Positions 17,426-27,800 of a stretch of DNA of 64,000 bases are shown here, piece after piece. Source of the stretch: Marinifilum fragile JCM 15579 (GTDB lineage: Bacteria > Bacteroidota > Bacteroidia > Bacteroidales > Marinifilaceae); NCBI RefSeq assembly GCF_001310955.1, contig NZ_BAZX01000005.1, positions 124,001-188,000 on the forward strand, read 5' to 3'. The first letter of the stretch is position 1. Each line of letters starts with the position of its first letter. Both the position numbers and the translations under genes were made by a program. Under the pieces are notes generated by a model that saw nothing but the letters and a program-made list of their open reading frames with translations, was not told where the DNA came from and did not search any database.

Positions 17426-18747
17426 ACGAGAACAAACATATCGATAGTCTGTTTGCCGATGGATTGAAAGGAATGAGCGTTGAACCAAATCCTGAAGTCT
17501 GGAATGCAATTGGTGAGAAGATGGCAGATGCTCGAAGAAAAAGGAGAGGGGTAATCCTTTTTATTTCTGCTGCTTTGGCAGCTTCTGTTCTGTTGTTTTT
17601 TGGAATTGCAAATCGTGACTTGTTTATTTCTGAACCGGGAGGTTTTCCTATCGAGCAATTAAGTGATAATTCTTCATCATCAAATCCATTAAATCAGCCA
17701 GAAACATTGGGTGAGACGAGTGAAAAGAATGAGGCAAAGGGTGAAGAGAAAGGAAATGGTGTATTTATTGCAGAAAACGCATCGAATTTTGCAAAGCATA
17801 TCGTTCAACCAGAATTATCAAGTAAAGAGAACCAGTTTGAGAAAGAATCTTTATTAAATAGCATTCCTTTAGGGATTAAACAATTGCTCAATGCATCTAA
17901 CCAAATTCCTGAGAGTTTGCAATATCAGAATGCTAAAAAAACGGAAGCCATACAATTAAGTGCAGAAGACTTGATTGTTATGAATAACCTTTTGGCAATG
18001 GAGCAATCCAAGAAGGATGAATTAAGAAAGAATCGCTGGGCCATTATTGGACAAATTTCTTCGGCATACTCTAACGAAGAATCAGCTACAAGTGCAAATA
18101 GCGGGATTGTTAGTTTTGGTGGAGGAGTTAAAGTGAACTATGCTTTAGGTGAGAAGCTGGCTTTACAAACTGGTTTCATGTACAATCGTGTTGGTCAGGA
18201 CATGGGAGGTTCCAGAATGAACATGGCATTTGCAGATCCGATTGCTGAAGGAGAAGCGAATGAAATTAACAGACAGGAGAGAAGCTTTCTGCCATCGCAT
18301 ACAACTGCTGGGAAAATCAATTATACAGTCGGAAGTGTAGAGGATAGAACCAATGCTGAATATTTGGCAGCTTCTACTTATAGCTCATCAGATGATTTGA
18401 TGCAAAGCTTCGAAACCATAGAGGTGCCAATTTTGTTACGATACAATTTAACACAAAAGAGATTGGGCGTTTATTTAAGTGGAGGTTTCGGTGCCAACTG
18501 GATTGTTGAGAATGGTGTTTACCAGACTTCAGGATCGAAACGAAAGATTGGAGAAATAGAGAATTTAAGAACTACCAATTTCAGCTCCTTATTTGGTTTG
18601 GGATTCGAGTATCAGTTAAGTCCTAAAGTTAGAATTGGTCTTGAACCTAGTTTTAAATATTACCTGAACTCAATTAACAGGAGTAGACAATATGATTATA
18701 AACCATACTCAATTGGTGTACAAACAGGGATTCGCTATAATTTTTAA
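17419..18747 (+). CDS. Probable membrane anti-sigma protein with a beta-barrel-like C-terminus
   Basis: 442 residues. The first 42 are cytoplasmic-type and charged (MSVEPNPEVWNAIGEKMADA resembles the N-terminus of RpoE-linked partners in Bacteroidota), then one membrane helix (about 43-62), a low-complexity Ser/Asn/Glu stretch, and from about residue 200 a region of repeated amphipathic strands (VNYALGEKLALQTGFMYNRV; VPILLRYNLTQKRLGVYLSG; VRIGLEPSFKYYLN) ending in GIRYNF, as in PorT-type outer-membrane barrels. An inner-membrane anchor joined to a barrel-like domain in one chain is odd; the domain may be periplasmic or the protein may bridge the envelope. The 7-base overlap with the sigma gene supports an anti-sigma role. 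Confidence 0.6.
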   Translation: MLDENKHIDSLFADGLKGMSVEPNPEVWNAIGEKMADARRKRRGVILFISAALAASVLLFFGIANRDLFISEPGGFPIEQLSDNSSSSNPLNQPETLGETSEKNEAKGEEKGNGVFIAENASNFAKHIVQPELSSKENQFEKESLLNSIPLGIKQLLNASNQIPESLQYQNAKKTEAIQLSAEDLIVMNNLLAMEQSKKDELRKNRWAIIGQISSAYSNEESATSANSGIVSFGGGVKVNYALGEKLALQTGFMYNRVGQDMGGSRMNMAFADPIAEGEANEINRQERSFLPSHTTAGKINYTVGSVEDRTNAEYLAASTYSSSDDLMQSFETIEVPILLRYNLTQKRLGVYLSGGFGANWIVENGVYQTSGSKRKIGEIENLRTTNFSSLFGLGFEYQLSPKVRIGLEPSFKYYLNSINRSRQYDYKPYSIGVQTGIRYNF

Positions 18748-18758
18748 GTACAATTTAA

Positions 18759-19232
18759 ATGTATCAATGTAAATCCAAGACCATGTCTTGGATTTGTAAT
18801 GAAGCAATATGTCTTTCTCTTCAGGATCATTACCTGACCAAAAGAAGTGATTGTAAAAACTGTCCGATAAAACAAAAATGTATTGGCAAGAGTTTTGAAA
18901 AGAGGATCGCCATTACTGTTTACAAAGAAGAGTATGAGCGTAACAACAAAAGGGTTCGCAGCAAGTTCGGCAGATACATGAAAGGCAAACGGCAATCTGC
19001 GGTCGAACCTGTTTTTGGAACCTTAACCCAGTTTATGGGTCTTCGGAAAATCAACACCATTGGAATTGCACAGGCCAACAAGGTAATGCACATGTCTGCT
19101 ACTGCCTATAACCTTAAAAAACTAATGAAATTCATGAGCAAAACAGCTGAAACAATGACCAAACAGGCCATTGTCTTATTTTCTTCTTTGAGAAGTTATC
19201 ATGACTCTCTTGAGCTTGTTTTAAGGCCTTGA
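18759..19232 (+). mobile_element. Truncated IS1182-family transposase (C-terminal remnant)
   Basis: The 157-codon frame shows the C-terminal part of an IS1182-type DDE transposase: the zinc-ribbon-like CKNCPIKQKC near residue 35, then QSAVEPVFGTLTQFMGLRKI holding the last acidic catalytic residue, and AYNLKKLMKF at the end. Normal family members have 450-500 residues, so the first two thirds, with the other catalytic aspartates, are gone and the piece is inactive. It begins 11 bases after the preceding gene; the first dozen codons overlap a hairpin and are probably not transposase. No terminal repeats pairing with it were seen. Confidence 0.75.
18771..18795 (+). terminator. Hairpin after the anti-sigma gene
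   Basis: AAATCCAAGAC/GTCTTGGATTT, 11 perfect pairs with a three-base loop, starts 24 bases after the stop. Only GTAAT follows, so termination would need help. Confidence 0.5.
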
Positions 19233-19265
19233 AAATTTAAAACACAAACAGAACCAACAGTAAAA

Positions 19266-19311
19266 ACAAAGCCTTAAAAGCTTGCAAATCCGCATACTCT
19301 TAAGGCTTTGT
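19266..19311 (+). terminator. Terminator-like inverted repeat behind the transposase remnant
   Basis: ACAAAGCCTTAA pairs with TTAAGGCTTTGT over 12 positions around 22 bases and is followed by TCTTATTTTTT. It can also serve the minus-strand gene at 19386 poorly, as that side lacks T's. Confidence 0.6.
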
Positions 19312-19385
19312 TCTTATTTTTTACAAATATTACTTAATTGTGCAACGTTTACTTTTGTTACCGCATGTTTTTTTGTTTATCACTT

Positions 19386-19691
19386 TCATTTAAAAATCAC
19401 ATCCCGACTTCTAATAATATAATTAACAATCAAATCAGCGTTTTCAATATTCTTTTCTAAATCCCTCAGTAATGGATTAAATTCAGATAGAGAGATATAA
19501 TTCCCATTCTTATAGATTTCTCCTTCTAAAAATCCTCTATCAATCACCAAATTAATCTTTACTCCATTATATTCATACTCGAAAAGCGAGAAGCCATGCC
19601 CTGTTATTTCTTTCTTTAACAATTTAATTCCCGGTAATTCCGCTTCGCTTATTTTTCTATCTATGTAATCAAATATATCTTGATCCCTCAT
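19386..19691 (-). CDS. Hypothetical protein of 101 residues
   Basis: No family recognised. The sequence is soluble and looks like a real protein: a helical start (MRDQDIFDYIDRKISEAELP), alternating strands (GFSLFEYEYNGVKINLVIDRG, EGEIYKNGNYISLS) and a C-terminal helix (LRDLEKNIENADLIVNYIIR). This alpha/beta shape and size resemble orphan immunity proteins, but that is only an impression. It stands alone beside a transposase remnant, without a toxin next to it. ATG 19691 is the only obvious start. Confidence 0.45.
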   Translation of the reverse strand: MRDQDIFDYIDRKISEAELPGIKLLKKEITGHGFSLFEYEYNGVKINLVIDRGFLEGEIYKNGNYISLSEFNPLLRDLEKNIENADLIVNYIIRSRDVIFK

Positions 19692-20193
19692 GTATCAACT
19701 CAATAAATTATGACTTTATCTCAACTCTTACTTTTCCAATTCTTACTGAACTACTTCTAATTTTTATTTAGCTAATATCTTAATTATAATACTTAAGATA
19801 TGATATCTATTCATTTGTACTACGACACTTTTTCTTAAAAATGTGCGGTAACTTGTAAATAAAACAATTGTGTTTATTTCGATTATATCTGAATTAAAAT
19901 GTGATTTTATATCCCCATATAGGTATGTATGCACAACGTATTTTGTTTCCGCTTGTCAATTTACAAAACAATAATCCCTTTACAAAGACTTTATATTGTT
20001 ATTTAATAGTGATTAGGAGGATGGATGAATACCGATAGTCAATATGCTTAGTTTTTGTAGTAGGTTGGGGTAGTGTCTTGAGTAGGTCTACCAACCTATT
20101 TTACCTGGTTGGGTAACCAGGTAGATACTGTTAAATTAAAGTCCTAAAGGTCAGTAAACATGTAGGGTTTTCGAATAATGCGGTGTTAAAATA
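19692..20193. other. Gene-free stretch with two adjacent hairpins
   Basis: About 500 bases without a convincing gene. Near its right end TAGGTTGG (20061-20068) pairs with CCAACCTA (20091-20098), and TACCTGGTT (20102-20110) with AACCAGGTA (20115-20123), three bases apart. The loop of the first contains AGTGTCT, which could also pair with AGATACT just behind the second. This local GC-rich pair of stems might be a small RNA or a leftover repeat. Confidence 0.4.
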
Positions 20194-20222
20194 AAAACAG
20201 GACCTCTATGAAGTCCTGTTTT
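20194..20222 (-). terminator. Terminator of the TlpA-like gene
   Basis: AAAACAGGAC/GTCCTGTTTT, ten pairs with a nine-base loop, T-rich on the minus strand, 50 bases after the stop of the minus-strand gene. Confidence 0.75.
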
Positions 20223-20272
20223 CATTAATTTAAATTTTCTTGCAATTGTCGCATGGACATTTGATTGTATTT

Positions 20273-21088
20273 CTATTTCAATAATTCCTCAATCTTCTTC
20301 ACCAATTCGTTCAATTTTTCATTGCTGTAACCAACCGAGGAGTACACTACTTTCCCGTTTTGATCGACCAAAAAGTTACGAGGAATCAAGTTGGTAGCAT
20401 AAAGCTTAAAGATTTCTTCTTTTGGATCTAATCCGGCATTGAACTCCACACCTCTGCTTTTTAGTTTATCCATTTTTTTACGAACTACATCAGGTTCTTC
20501 TCCACGAGAAATAGCAAGCAATACAAAATCCTTGTCAGCAAATGGTTCGATAATTCTTTCTGGAAATTCATAAAGTTCTTTCATGCACGGAGCACACCAG
20601 GTTGCCCAAAAGTTGATCAATATCACTTTTCCTTTAAGATCTGATAACTTAAGCTTTGATCCATCAAGCATTTCGAGGGTGAAATCTTTGGCCATATCGC
20701 CGCTATTTATCAAGGTAGATTCTTTTATTTTTTTAGCACCCTCTTCGGCATTTTTGCGCATCATTTCTGCAGCCTCTTCAGGCGTTATTGTTTTGGTGGC
20801 TTTGGTGTTTTTGATTTCTTCCTCAGTTTTCATAACCAAAACAACAATCTGGTTATCTTCTAATGTTTTGCCAAACTTTTTTACGAGAGCTTCTTTTTCT
20901 TCACCCGATATGCTCATTTTCATTTCCTTAATGTGATTAGGGTTCAGTTTTTTCAAAAAGTCCGGGCTTACAATCTCATTATCTACGATATAAATGGTTT
21001 CAGGCTTGATTACTTTTTTCTGTTGGGCAAAAGTTCCAAACACAGTTAGAAAGGAAAGGATTAGTAGGACTGTAATTTTAAATTTCAT
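20273..21088 (-). CDS. Exported TlpA-like thiol-disulfide oxidoreductase
   Basis: 271 residues with a Sec signal peptide (about residues 1-21, ending FAQQ). The C-terminal half is a thioredoxin/AhpC-TSA fold: AKDFTLEMLDGSKLKLSDLK, then the active site WATWCAPCMKE near residue 160, and NLIPRNFLVDQNGKVV with the cis-proline loop (IPRN). The N-terminal 100 residues (ETIYIVDNEIVSPDFLKKL, with a lysine/glutamate-rich middle) form a separate domain of a kind often found in front of Bacteroidota TlpA proteins. It probably reduces disulfides of exported proteins or cytochrome c. It stands alone with its own terminator. Confidence 0.85.
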   Translation of the reverse strand: MKFKITVLLILSFLTVFGTFAQQKKVIKPETIYIVDNEIVSPDFLKKLNPNHIKEMKMSISGEEKEALVKKFGKTLEDNQIVVLVMKTEEEIKNTKATKTITPEEAAEMMRKNAEEGAKKIKESTLINSGDMAKDFTLEMLDGSKLKLSDLKGKVILINFWATWCAPCMKELYEFPERIIEPFADKDFVLLAISRGEEPDVVRKKMDKLKSRGVEFNAGLDPKEEIFKLYATNLIPRNFLVDQNGKVVYSSVGYSNEKLNELVKKIEELLK

Positions 21089-21228
21089 CTTTGTATTTTT
21101 TAAAGGTTCATTATTGGGTTGTTATGTTTTCTGGTTCTATAAAAAAATAGAGGTCTATCAAATATAGAAAATTTTTACTGTTAATTAAATAAAAGCAGGT
21201 GAGCGTTTATCATTTGATACATAAAAAA

Positions 21229-21250
21229 AACCATCCAAATTTGGATGGTT
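21229..21250 (-). terminator. Terminator of the FAD oxidoreductase gene
   Basis: A perfect palindrome AACCATCCAAA/TTTGGATGGTT; on the minus strand it is followed by a run of T. It lies 22 bases after the gene. Confidence 0.8.
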
Positions 21251-21271
21251 CTTGTAAAGATTATTATTTGA

Positions 21272-22663
21272 CTATTTATGATTCGAAGGAGTTATATTTT
21301 GATTCATCCTAAAAAGATTATCAGGATCCCATTTGTTTTTGCACTCCGTTAATCGATACCAAATAGGGGCGGTATATGCATCTTTAACCCTGTCGACCCC
21401 CTCGGTACTTATGAAATTAACGTAAACTCCTTTGGCAAAAGCTTCGGTTGCTTTGTGAAAATCATTAACCCATTGTAAGCACTTTTCATCATCACTGCTA
21501 TCTCTCCATCGGGTATGAATATTAAGAAGGAAAGGAGTTTTTCGATGAGGGAATGCTGTAGCAGCAGGATCTATTCTACTTGGTGCACCTTCCATATGTG
21601 GAATAAACATTTCACATTCCGTTGTAGGGAATTTTAATGCATATTCTATAATGGCATCGATGAAACCATCAGAAAGGTCGGTAATGTGGTGTGACTTCCA
21701 ATAGTTGCGAGCGCCATGAGAGTTTAGCTCATCGAATGCGGTTTGCCAGCCAGCCCAAGGGTACATTCCCGATCCATCACCAATGGTTTCCGTACAATCA
21801 CGTACATTTTGAATAATTTTTTGTCCTTCATCAGGATCTCCCAACCAAACAAAAGGTAGTAGCAAAACCAGTTTGCCATGATATTTTTCAGGGATGAAAG
21901 GGAGAGGAGGAGCGTGCCTTACAACCATATTAATGGTCATTTCGTCGGGTAATGTTCGTACAAATTCGCGATGGAATTGCATGTACTCCTTCAAATCATC
22001 GAAACTTTTTACTATGGGTCCTGAAAGGACTTCGGTGCCTATTTTAGCTGCCTTAAATACAAAAGAACTTATCACACCAAAATTTCCGCCACCCCCTCGA
22101 ATGGCCCAAAATAAGTCAGGATTTTCGGAAGCACTGGCAGTCACAATTTCTCCTTTGGCAGTAATCACTTCAGCAGAAAGAAGATTGTCAATGGAAAACC
22201 CATGTTTTCTGCTAATCCAACCAAAACCACCCCCAAGAGTAAGCCCACCTACACCAGTATGAGAGATCATGCCTGAGGAAACTGCCAAACCATATTTTTG
22301 CGTAGCGGCATCTATGGTCGAAAGTAAACAACCTGCTTCAGCCTTAACAATGTTATTCTCTGCATCCACCTCAACATTTTGCATGGGTGACAAATCAATC
22401 ATTAGACCATTATCGCAAGATCCAGTTCCTGCTGAATTGTGCCCGCCACTTTTAACCGCTATCAATAAATTGTTGTCACGACCAAAATTTACTGCATGAG
22501 CGATGTCTTTTTTATTGCGACATCTGATAATTATTGCTGGCTTTTTATCGAACATTGCATTCCATAATTGCCTGGATTCTTCGTATTTGTCATTGCCAGG
22601 AATTAAAACCTCTCCTTTTATGGCATTTTGTAACTCCTTTTTTTGACTATCACTAATTTTCAT
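21272..22663 (-). CDS. FAD-linked oxidoreductase, berberine-bridge-enzyme type
   Basis: 463 residues of the PCMH-type FAD-binding family. The N-terminal part shows [20 protein letters not shown], whose histidine usually carries the covalent flavin, then [20 protein letters not shown] with the FAD-binding glycines, and the C-terminus has the BBE motif region YNFIS-type [19 protein letters not shown] and [11 protein letters not shown]-like [17 protein letters not shown]. The second covalent cysteine of bicovalent members is replaced (SHTGVGG), so one covalent link is expected. There is no signal peptide: a cytoplasmic oxidase of sugars, alcohols or secondary metabolites. Substrate unknown; no related genes next to it. 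Confidence 0.85.
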   Translation of the reverse strand: MKISDSQKKELQNAIKGEVLIPGNDKYEESRQLWNAMFDKKPAIIIRCRNKKDIAHAVNFGRDNNLLIAVKSGGHNSAGTGSCDNGLMIDLSPMQNVEVDAENNIVKAEAGCLLSTIDAATQKYGLAVSSGMISHTGVGGLTLGGGFGWISRKHGFSIDNLLSAEVITAKGEIVTASASENPDLFWAIRGGGGNFGVISSFVFKAAKIGTEVLSGPIVKSFDDLKEYMQFHREFVRTLPDEMTINMVVRHAPPLPFIPEKYHGKLVLLLPFVWLGDPDEGQKIIQNVRDCTETIGDGSGMYPWAGWQTAFDELNSHGARNYWKSHHITDLSDGFIDAIIEYALKFPTTECEMFIPHMEGAPSRIDPAATAFPHRKTPFLLNIHTRWRDSSDDEKCLQWVNDFHKATEAFAKGVYVNFISTEGVDRVKDAYTAPIWYRLTECKNKWDPDNLFRMNQNITPSNHK

Positions 22664-23195
22664 GTCTTAACTATTTTTGGTGAATAAATACACTTTATAA
22701 ATTCAAATGCGAAATCACTTGTAAGTGGATTTAAGAATTACTGATGTTAAGATTTATTTATGCACAGAAAGTGAGCATAAATCATGGGGCAGTTATGCTA
22801 GAATAGAAAACCCAATTTACGACTATATCATGTGAATGTCCAGAGATTAAATGGAAAATAGTTTTGTAATTGCTTCAAGTTTAAGTTATATAAACATTGA
22901 TGATGTAGGGGTGTAATTTTAGTTTAATAAATAATAAACTAAAATAATTGAGGTGTGTTTGTCTTTTTGTTAAAATAGACTTTGGTATACAATTTAGTGT
23001 AAATTATAGGTTGTATGAAGTAAATTCAGGATATCACTTCCGGATTTCTCTATCATTAAAAAGTTAAGCTTAGCTACTTTTAGAAAAGGAGGCTAATTAC
23101 TGGATAGCAAGTTATCATTAAGAAAAAATAGAAGGGAGAACTATGGAGAGGATGTTTGATAATGTTGAACACCCTCTCTGAGTTAATATTTGGTT
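22664..23195. other. Gene-free stretch between two minus-strand genes
   Basis: 532 AT-rich bases with no convincing ORF. The most regular part is an inverted repeat TTTTAGTTTA/TAAACTAAAA at 22917-22944 with an eight-base centre, possibly a protein-binding site upstream of the FAD oxidoreductase. Near 23141-23180 AGAGGATGTT and AACACCCTCT form a stem with one G-U pair that may end the downstream gene. Confidence 0.35.
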
Positions 23196-24695
23196 TTATG
23201 CCATTTCTAACCAAGAGCTTCCGTCCTGATAATCCTCAATGCTTGATACTCCTTTGTTGATTTGAAAGGAGTTGATTAAATTACTGATATCATGTTGTAA
23301 GGAGTTAATGCAGTTGCTAATTAAATCTTTTCTAAATCCTTTTTCTTCCAGATTTAAAACGAAACCAGCCGATACAATTCTGCTTAAAGCTTTTCCCAAA
23401 TCTACTTGTTTGCGCTGTGGAAGGTTAAAATCAATTGAAAAGTTAATTTCCTTCTTGAAATATTCGGATGCTTTTTCTGTTAGATTAAAATCTTTCAAGA
23501 ACTGGAAAAGATTGCTCTCTTTTTTCTTCTTCATTAACTTCAGAATCATATCCGAAATTTGAGTGTAGAGCATTTCATTTGCTCCTTCGAATATCTGGAA
23601 TGGACGACTGTCGACAATTCCTCGTCCTCCAATATGACTTAATCGGTAACCTTTCGCTCCAGATAATTGCACCAAGGTTTGAGCTGATTCCTGCATTAAA
23701 TCGGTAACCACGGTTTTTATGCTATTGGCCTCAACACCATCGCTTGCCAAATTGTTTTCCAATCCACTTTTATCGCTACTTCTTACGCAAAGGGCGGAAC
23801 ATATGGTGTAAGCACTTTGTATTTTCGAAATTTGGTGCTGTACCTGATCAAATGAAAGTAAACTTTTTCCTCCAACAATTCTGGTTTTACATTGATCAAT
23901 TGCTTCATCCATTAATCGTTTGATAAAGCCCAATCCCATGCCTGGGAATTGCATTCTGCTACGGTGCAAAATGTCCAACATCATTTTAACTCCGGTACTT
24001 TCGGGTGTCAATTTATATTCCTTTGGAATTTGAACATCAAGTTTGTTGGTTCCATAAGGAATCATGTATAATCCCAGGTTGTCGAAATATTCTTCGACCA
24101 CAACTTGTTGGTTTTTTTGAGTTACATCGCAAATAAAGAAATCGATATCACGATCCAATTTGCCCTGCTCATGTTTCTGCCTTGATGTGATCAGCCAAAA
24201 ATCTGCCAATCCCGTTAAGCCTTGCCAATGCTTAGTCCCTTTAATGTGGTAAAGATCGTCTTTTTGGGTATAATGAGTTTGCATGTTTAAGGCATCGCTA
24301 CCAAAATCAGGTTCGGTAATCATTAAACCACCCATTTGCTGTTTTTCCAAAAAGCGCTTAAAGATGCCTCCCTTTACCGTGTTGTTGGCATATTTGGCTA
24401 CAGGTTCAAGAAATAGTGCGATATTAATGCCTAATGTTAATGCCAATGGCAATGATTCATAAGCAGCAGAAGAGAGTATGCCCAAGCATTCTTTCACTTT
24501 AGCACCTCTTCCTCCATAATTCTCAGGAATGGCAACCGATAAAGGAGCACTGGCCATTATCTCACGCATTACCAATGGAGGGAAACCTCTATTCAAGCTG
24601 AATTTGTTAATGTCATCTCGTTCGTAAAATACTGATTTAAGAGTTTGTTCAAACTCTTTCAGGTACTCAGAAAAATTCTTAATCATCTTATTCAA
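23196..24695 (-). CDS. Acyl-CoA dehydrogenase-like flavoprotein
   Basis: 499 residues. The acyl-CoA dehydrogenase fold is seen from the N-terminal helical part (MASAPLSVAIPENYGGRGAK), the FAD/substrate strand GGLMITEPDFGSDALNMQTH, YHIKGTKHWQGLTG, the helical part SRMQFPGMGLGFIKRLMDEA and the final HIGGRGIVDSRPFQIFEGAN, which includes the glutamate normally serving as catalytic base. About 100 extra residues follow the usual end and form helices. Whether it oxidises acyl-CoA or another thioester is not shown; no electron-transfer flavoprotein or thiolase is next to it. Start ATG 24695; an internal Met at residue 4 is equally possible. Confidence 0.82.
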   Translation of the reverse strand: MNKMIKNFSEYLKEFEQTLKSVFYERDDINKFSLNRGFPPLVMREIMASAPLSVAIPENYGGRGAKVKECLGILSSAAYESLPLALTLGINIALFLEPVAKYANNTVKGGIFKRFLEKQQMGGLMITEPDFGSDALNMQTHYTQKDDLYHIKGTKHWQGLTGLADFWLITSRQKHEQGKLDRDIDFFICDVTQKNQQVVVEEYFDNLGLYMIPYGTNKLDVQIPKEYKLTPESTGVKMMLDILHRSRMQFPGMGLGFIKRLMDEAIDQCKTRIVGGKSLLSFDQVQHQISKIQSAYTICSALCVRSSDKSGLENNLASDGVEANSIKTVVTDLMQESAQTLVQLSGAKGYRLSHIGGRGIVDSRPFQIFEGANEMLYTQISDMILKLMKKKKESNLFQFLKDFNLTEKASEYFKKEINFSIDFNLPQRKQVDLGKALSRIVSAGFVLNLEEKGFRKDLISNCINSLQHDISNLINSFQINKGVSSIEDYQDGSSWLEMA

Positions 24696-24832
24696 TCTTC
24701 TTTTTATGGGTCTAATTTAATTTAGACGTGATAAAAATAGTTTTTAAATAAGACAAATAAGTCTTTATTTGTGTTTTATTCCTTATTTAGAATGTAATTT
24801 ATTAACAGTATGAGAGATATTATCATACAAAA

Positions 24833-24858
24833 AAAGCCGCTGAACATTCAGCGGCTTT
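24833..24858 (-). terminator. Terminator of the tricorn-type protease gene
   Basis: AAAGCCGCTGAA/TTCAGCGGCTTT, 12 perfect pairs with a two-base loop, followed by T's on the minus strand. Confidence 0.85.
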
Positions 24859-24881
24859 ACTTTTATCTTTATGGTTATTGC

Positions 24882-27800
24882 TTATTCAGCACATTCTTCC
24901 ATTAAAGCTTTAACGGCAGCTTCTAGCTGTTCGTCTTCACCTTTGGTAATGGTTTCAGGCATGTTTTTAACCTGAATATCAGGAACCGTTTGATTGTTTT
25001 CCAACCATTCTCCTGCTTTGTTTTTCGCACTTACAGGAATCGATCCCCAAAGTACGCGATCATTTTGAAGCATTTCCCAACCAGCGAAGCTACAAGTTCC
25101 AGGAACAGGCATACCAATTAGTTTACCAATGCCAAGGTCTTTGTAAGCGCATGAGAAACAGTGACCATCACTATAGTTTGACTCATTAATCATAGCTACA
25201 GATGGCTTGGTCCAACGGTAACCTGGTTCGTAACCAACTGTACGATCTTCAATGGCATATTCCATAAAGGTTTCGCCAGTTAAGAACATGGTAATGTCAC
25301 CAACCAAGTCACCACCACCATTAAAACGAGTATCGATAATGATACCATCGCGATCGTAGTATTTACCCATTACTTTTTCGTAAGTGTTACGGTAAGCACC
25401 GTCGTTCATTCCTGGAATGTGAACATAGGCAAGTTTACCATTACTCAAACGGTCAACTTCCTCTTCATTCTTTTTAACCCAACGCTTGTAGATTAAATCA
25501 GATTCGGTACCTAATGAAATAGGTTTTACTGTAATGTCCTGGTATTTTTTAGTAGAAGGATCGAAAATGTGAAGAGCAGTAAATTTACCAGCTTTGCGAT
25601 TTAAGAACTTGGCAAAATCAACATCATTACCAATTTTAACTCCATCAATCTGCTCGATAATCATACCCGGTTTTACATTGAATTTTTTCTTATCCAATGG
25701 ACCATCTTTCATGATTTCAGTAATTTTGATACCATTTCCTTTGTATTTGTAATCGATAAAGATTCCTAAAGAAGCAGTTTTGTCACCATTGTAAATTCCT
25801 CCGTAATAACGTGCACCTGAGTGTGAAACATTCAGTTCACCCAACATTTCAGAAAGCAATTGTGCAAATTCAAAATCGTTACTAAGCGATTTTAGTTTAG
25901 GCTCATAGTTATCTCTTAAAGCATCCCAATCAACTCCATGGTAATCTGAAATGTAGAACATGCCTTTGTTTCGAGCATAAACATGATCGAACATTTGCTG
26001 ACGTTCTGCAGCAACATCAAGAATCATTTCGCTATTTACTGAAATTGGTTTGGTTGACTTTCCTGCCAAATCAACTTTCGACATGGTTCCATCCGATAAA
26101 AGGAACAGGTTTTTCATTTCCTTGTCCCAAATCAGGCTACCTCCACTCGAACCAATCGGTATCAATTTTTTGGTTTCTTTAGTACGTAGTTTGGTACTCC
26201 AGATGCTATATTCTTTATCGAATTTTGCAATGTAGTACAAAGTCTCACCATCTTTAGAAAGAATAGCATCGCTTAATTTAGAAGAGTGAATGGTTAATCT
26301 TTTCTTGCGATCTTTCATACCATCCCAATCAAAAGTTAACAAGCTGTCTTTTTTTACCTCTTCCTTTTTATCCTTGTCTTTTTTCGACTTTTTCTTGTCT
26401 TTCTTTTCTTCTTCTTTTTTAGCTTTTTCTTTCTCTTCTTTTTCCTTCTTTTCAATTTCTTTAAGAAGAGCATAGTCATCCTTGCTCATGTTGAAACGAT
26501 CCCATGCATCTTTGGTAAAGAACATGGTATACACATCCATCTGGCGTGACCCACTGTTTGCATACGAACGCAACCCGTGACGATCGCTAAACCACAACAT
26601 TTGTTTTCCTTTGTTCACCCATTTTGCATAGCTATCGCCATAACCACTCTCAGTAAGGTTAATCATTTTCTGTTTGCCATCTGCCGAAATGATTACAACT
26701 TCACCATTTGCTATAACAGGAGAGTAATCAACCAACAACCACTTGCTATCAGGACTCCAGGTAAAATACTGATCTCCTTCACCCATATAAAACAAGTGAT
26801 CACCATTCATAATGGTGCGGATCTTTTTGCTTTTGATATTAAATACCTTCAATGAACTTCTGTTCTCAATAAAAGCAATTTCTTCGCCGTTAGGTGAGTA
26901 TTTAGGCTGATAATTGTCGTTGTCATTAACAATTACAGGTTCTTCTTTAATTAAAGTTGAAGCATAGAAGTAAGGTTCAGTATCGCTTACTTTTTTACTT
27001 GCGTAGATTCCCCATTTTGCATTTCTTTCGCTTGCATAAAGAATGCTTTTTCCGTCAGGAGAGAAGCTTACAAATCTTTCCTGAGCAGGAGTAGTTGTAA
27101 TTCTTTTGGTCATTTTACCTTCAACCGACGAAACAAATACTTCGCCTCTAACAATATAGGCAACCTCTTTTCCGTCAGGCGAAATAGCCATTTCTTTTAC
27201 ATTGCCATTAACCGAAATAATTTGCTCGTTATTGGCTTTGTCCTCAGTACGAACATTTACATTTACTTTTTCTTGTTTGCCATTGGTCATGGTAAACAAT
27301 TCACCATTGTGAGTATAGCAAAGTGTTCCATTGTTAGACATGCTTAGGTAACGAACAGGATGCATTTTGAAGGATGTAATCTGTGTGTTTTGCTCAGGCG
27401 TAGCAAGATCCATTTTGTGTACGTTATAACATCCGCTTTCTTCGCTTAAGTAGTAAATGCTTTTTTCATCAGCACTGTATACAGGATTTCGGTCCTCACC
27501 ATTAAAAGAGCTGATCATTTTGTGTTTGTCAGTTGCTACATCATAAGTCCAGATATCTCTGGTAACTGATGAAACATGATGCTTGCGAAATTCATCTTCG
27601 CCACCTTTTACATCATGGTAAATCATCTGCTTTCCATCTTTGCTGATTTTTACATCTTCAGCAGGAATTGTAAAAACTTGATCTACACGACCACCATTTG
27701 CTGGAACTTGATACAATTCGGTTTGTGAACGATGTGGATACTGTCTGTGATTTACATCATCCAAACGGATACCGCCAAATAAGATGTTTTTATTGTCGCG

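Noticed and set aside
22269-22499. Plus-strand frames over the FAD oxidoreductase (also 21894-22262)
   Set aside because: Antisense shadows of a well-conserved enzyme; no start context or family motif.
26290-26475. 61-codon plus-strand frame rich in Phe/Ser
   Set aside because: It is the complement of the Lys/Glu codons of the tricorn linker.
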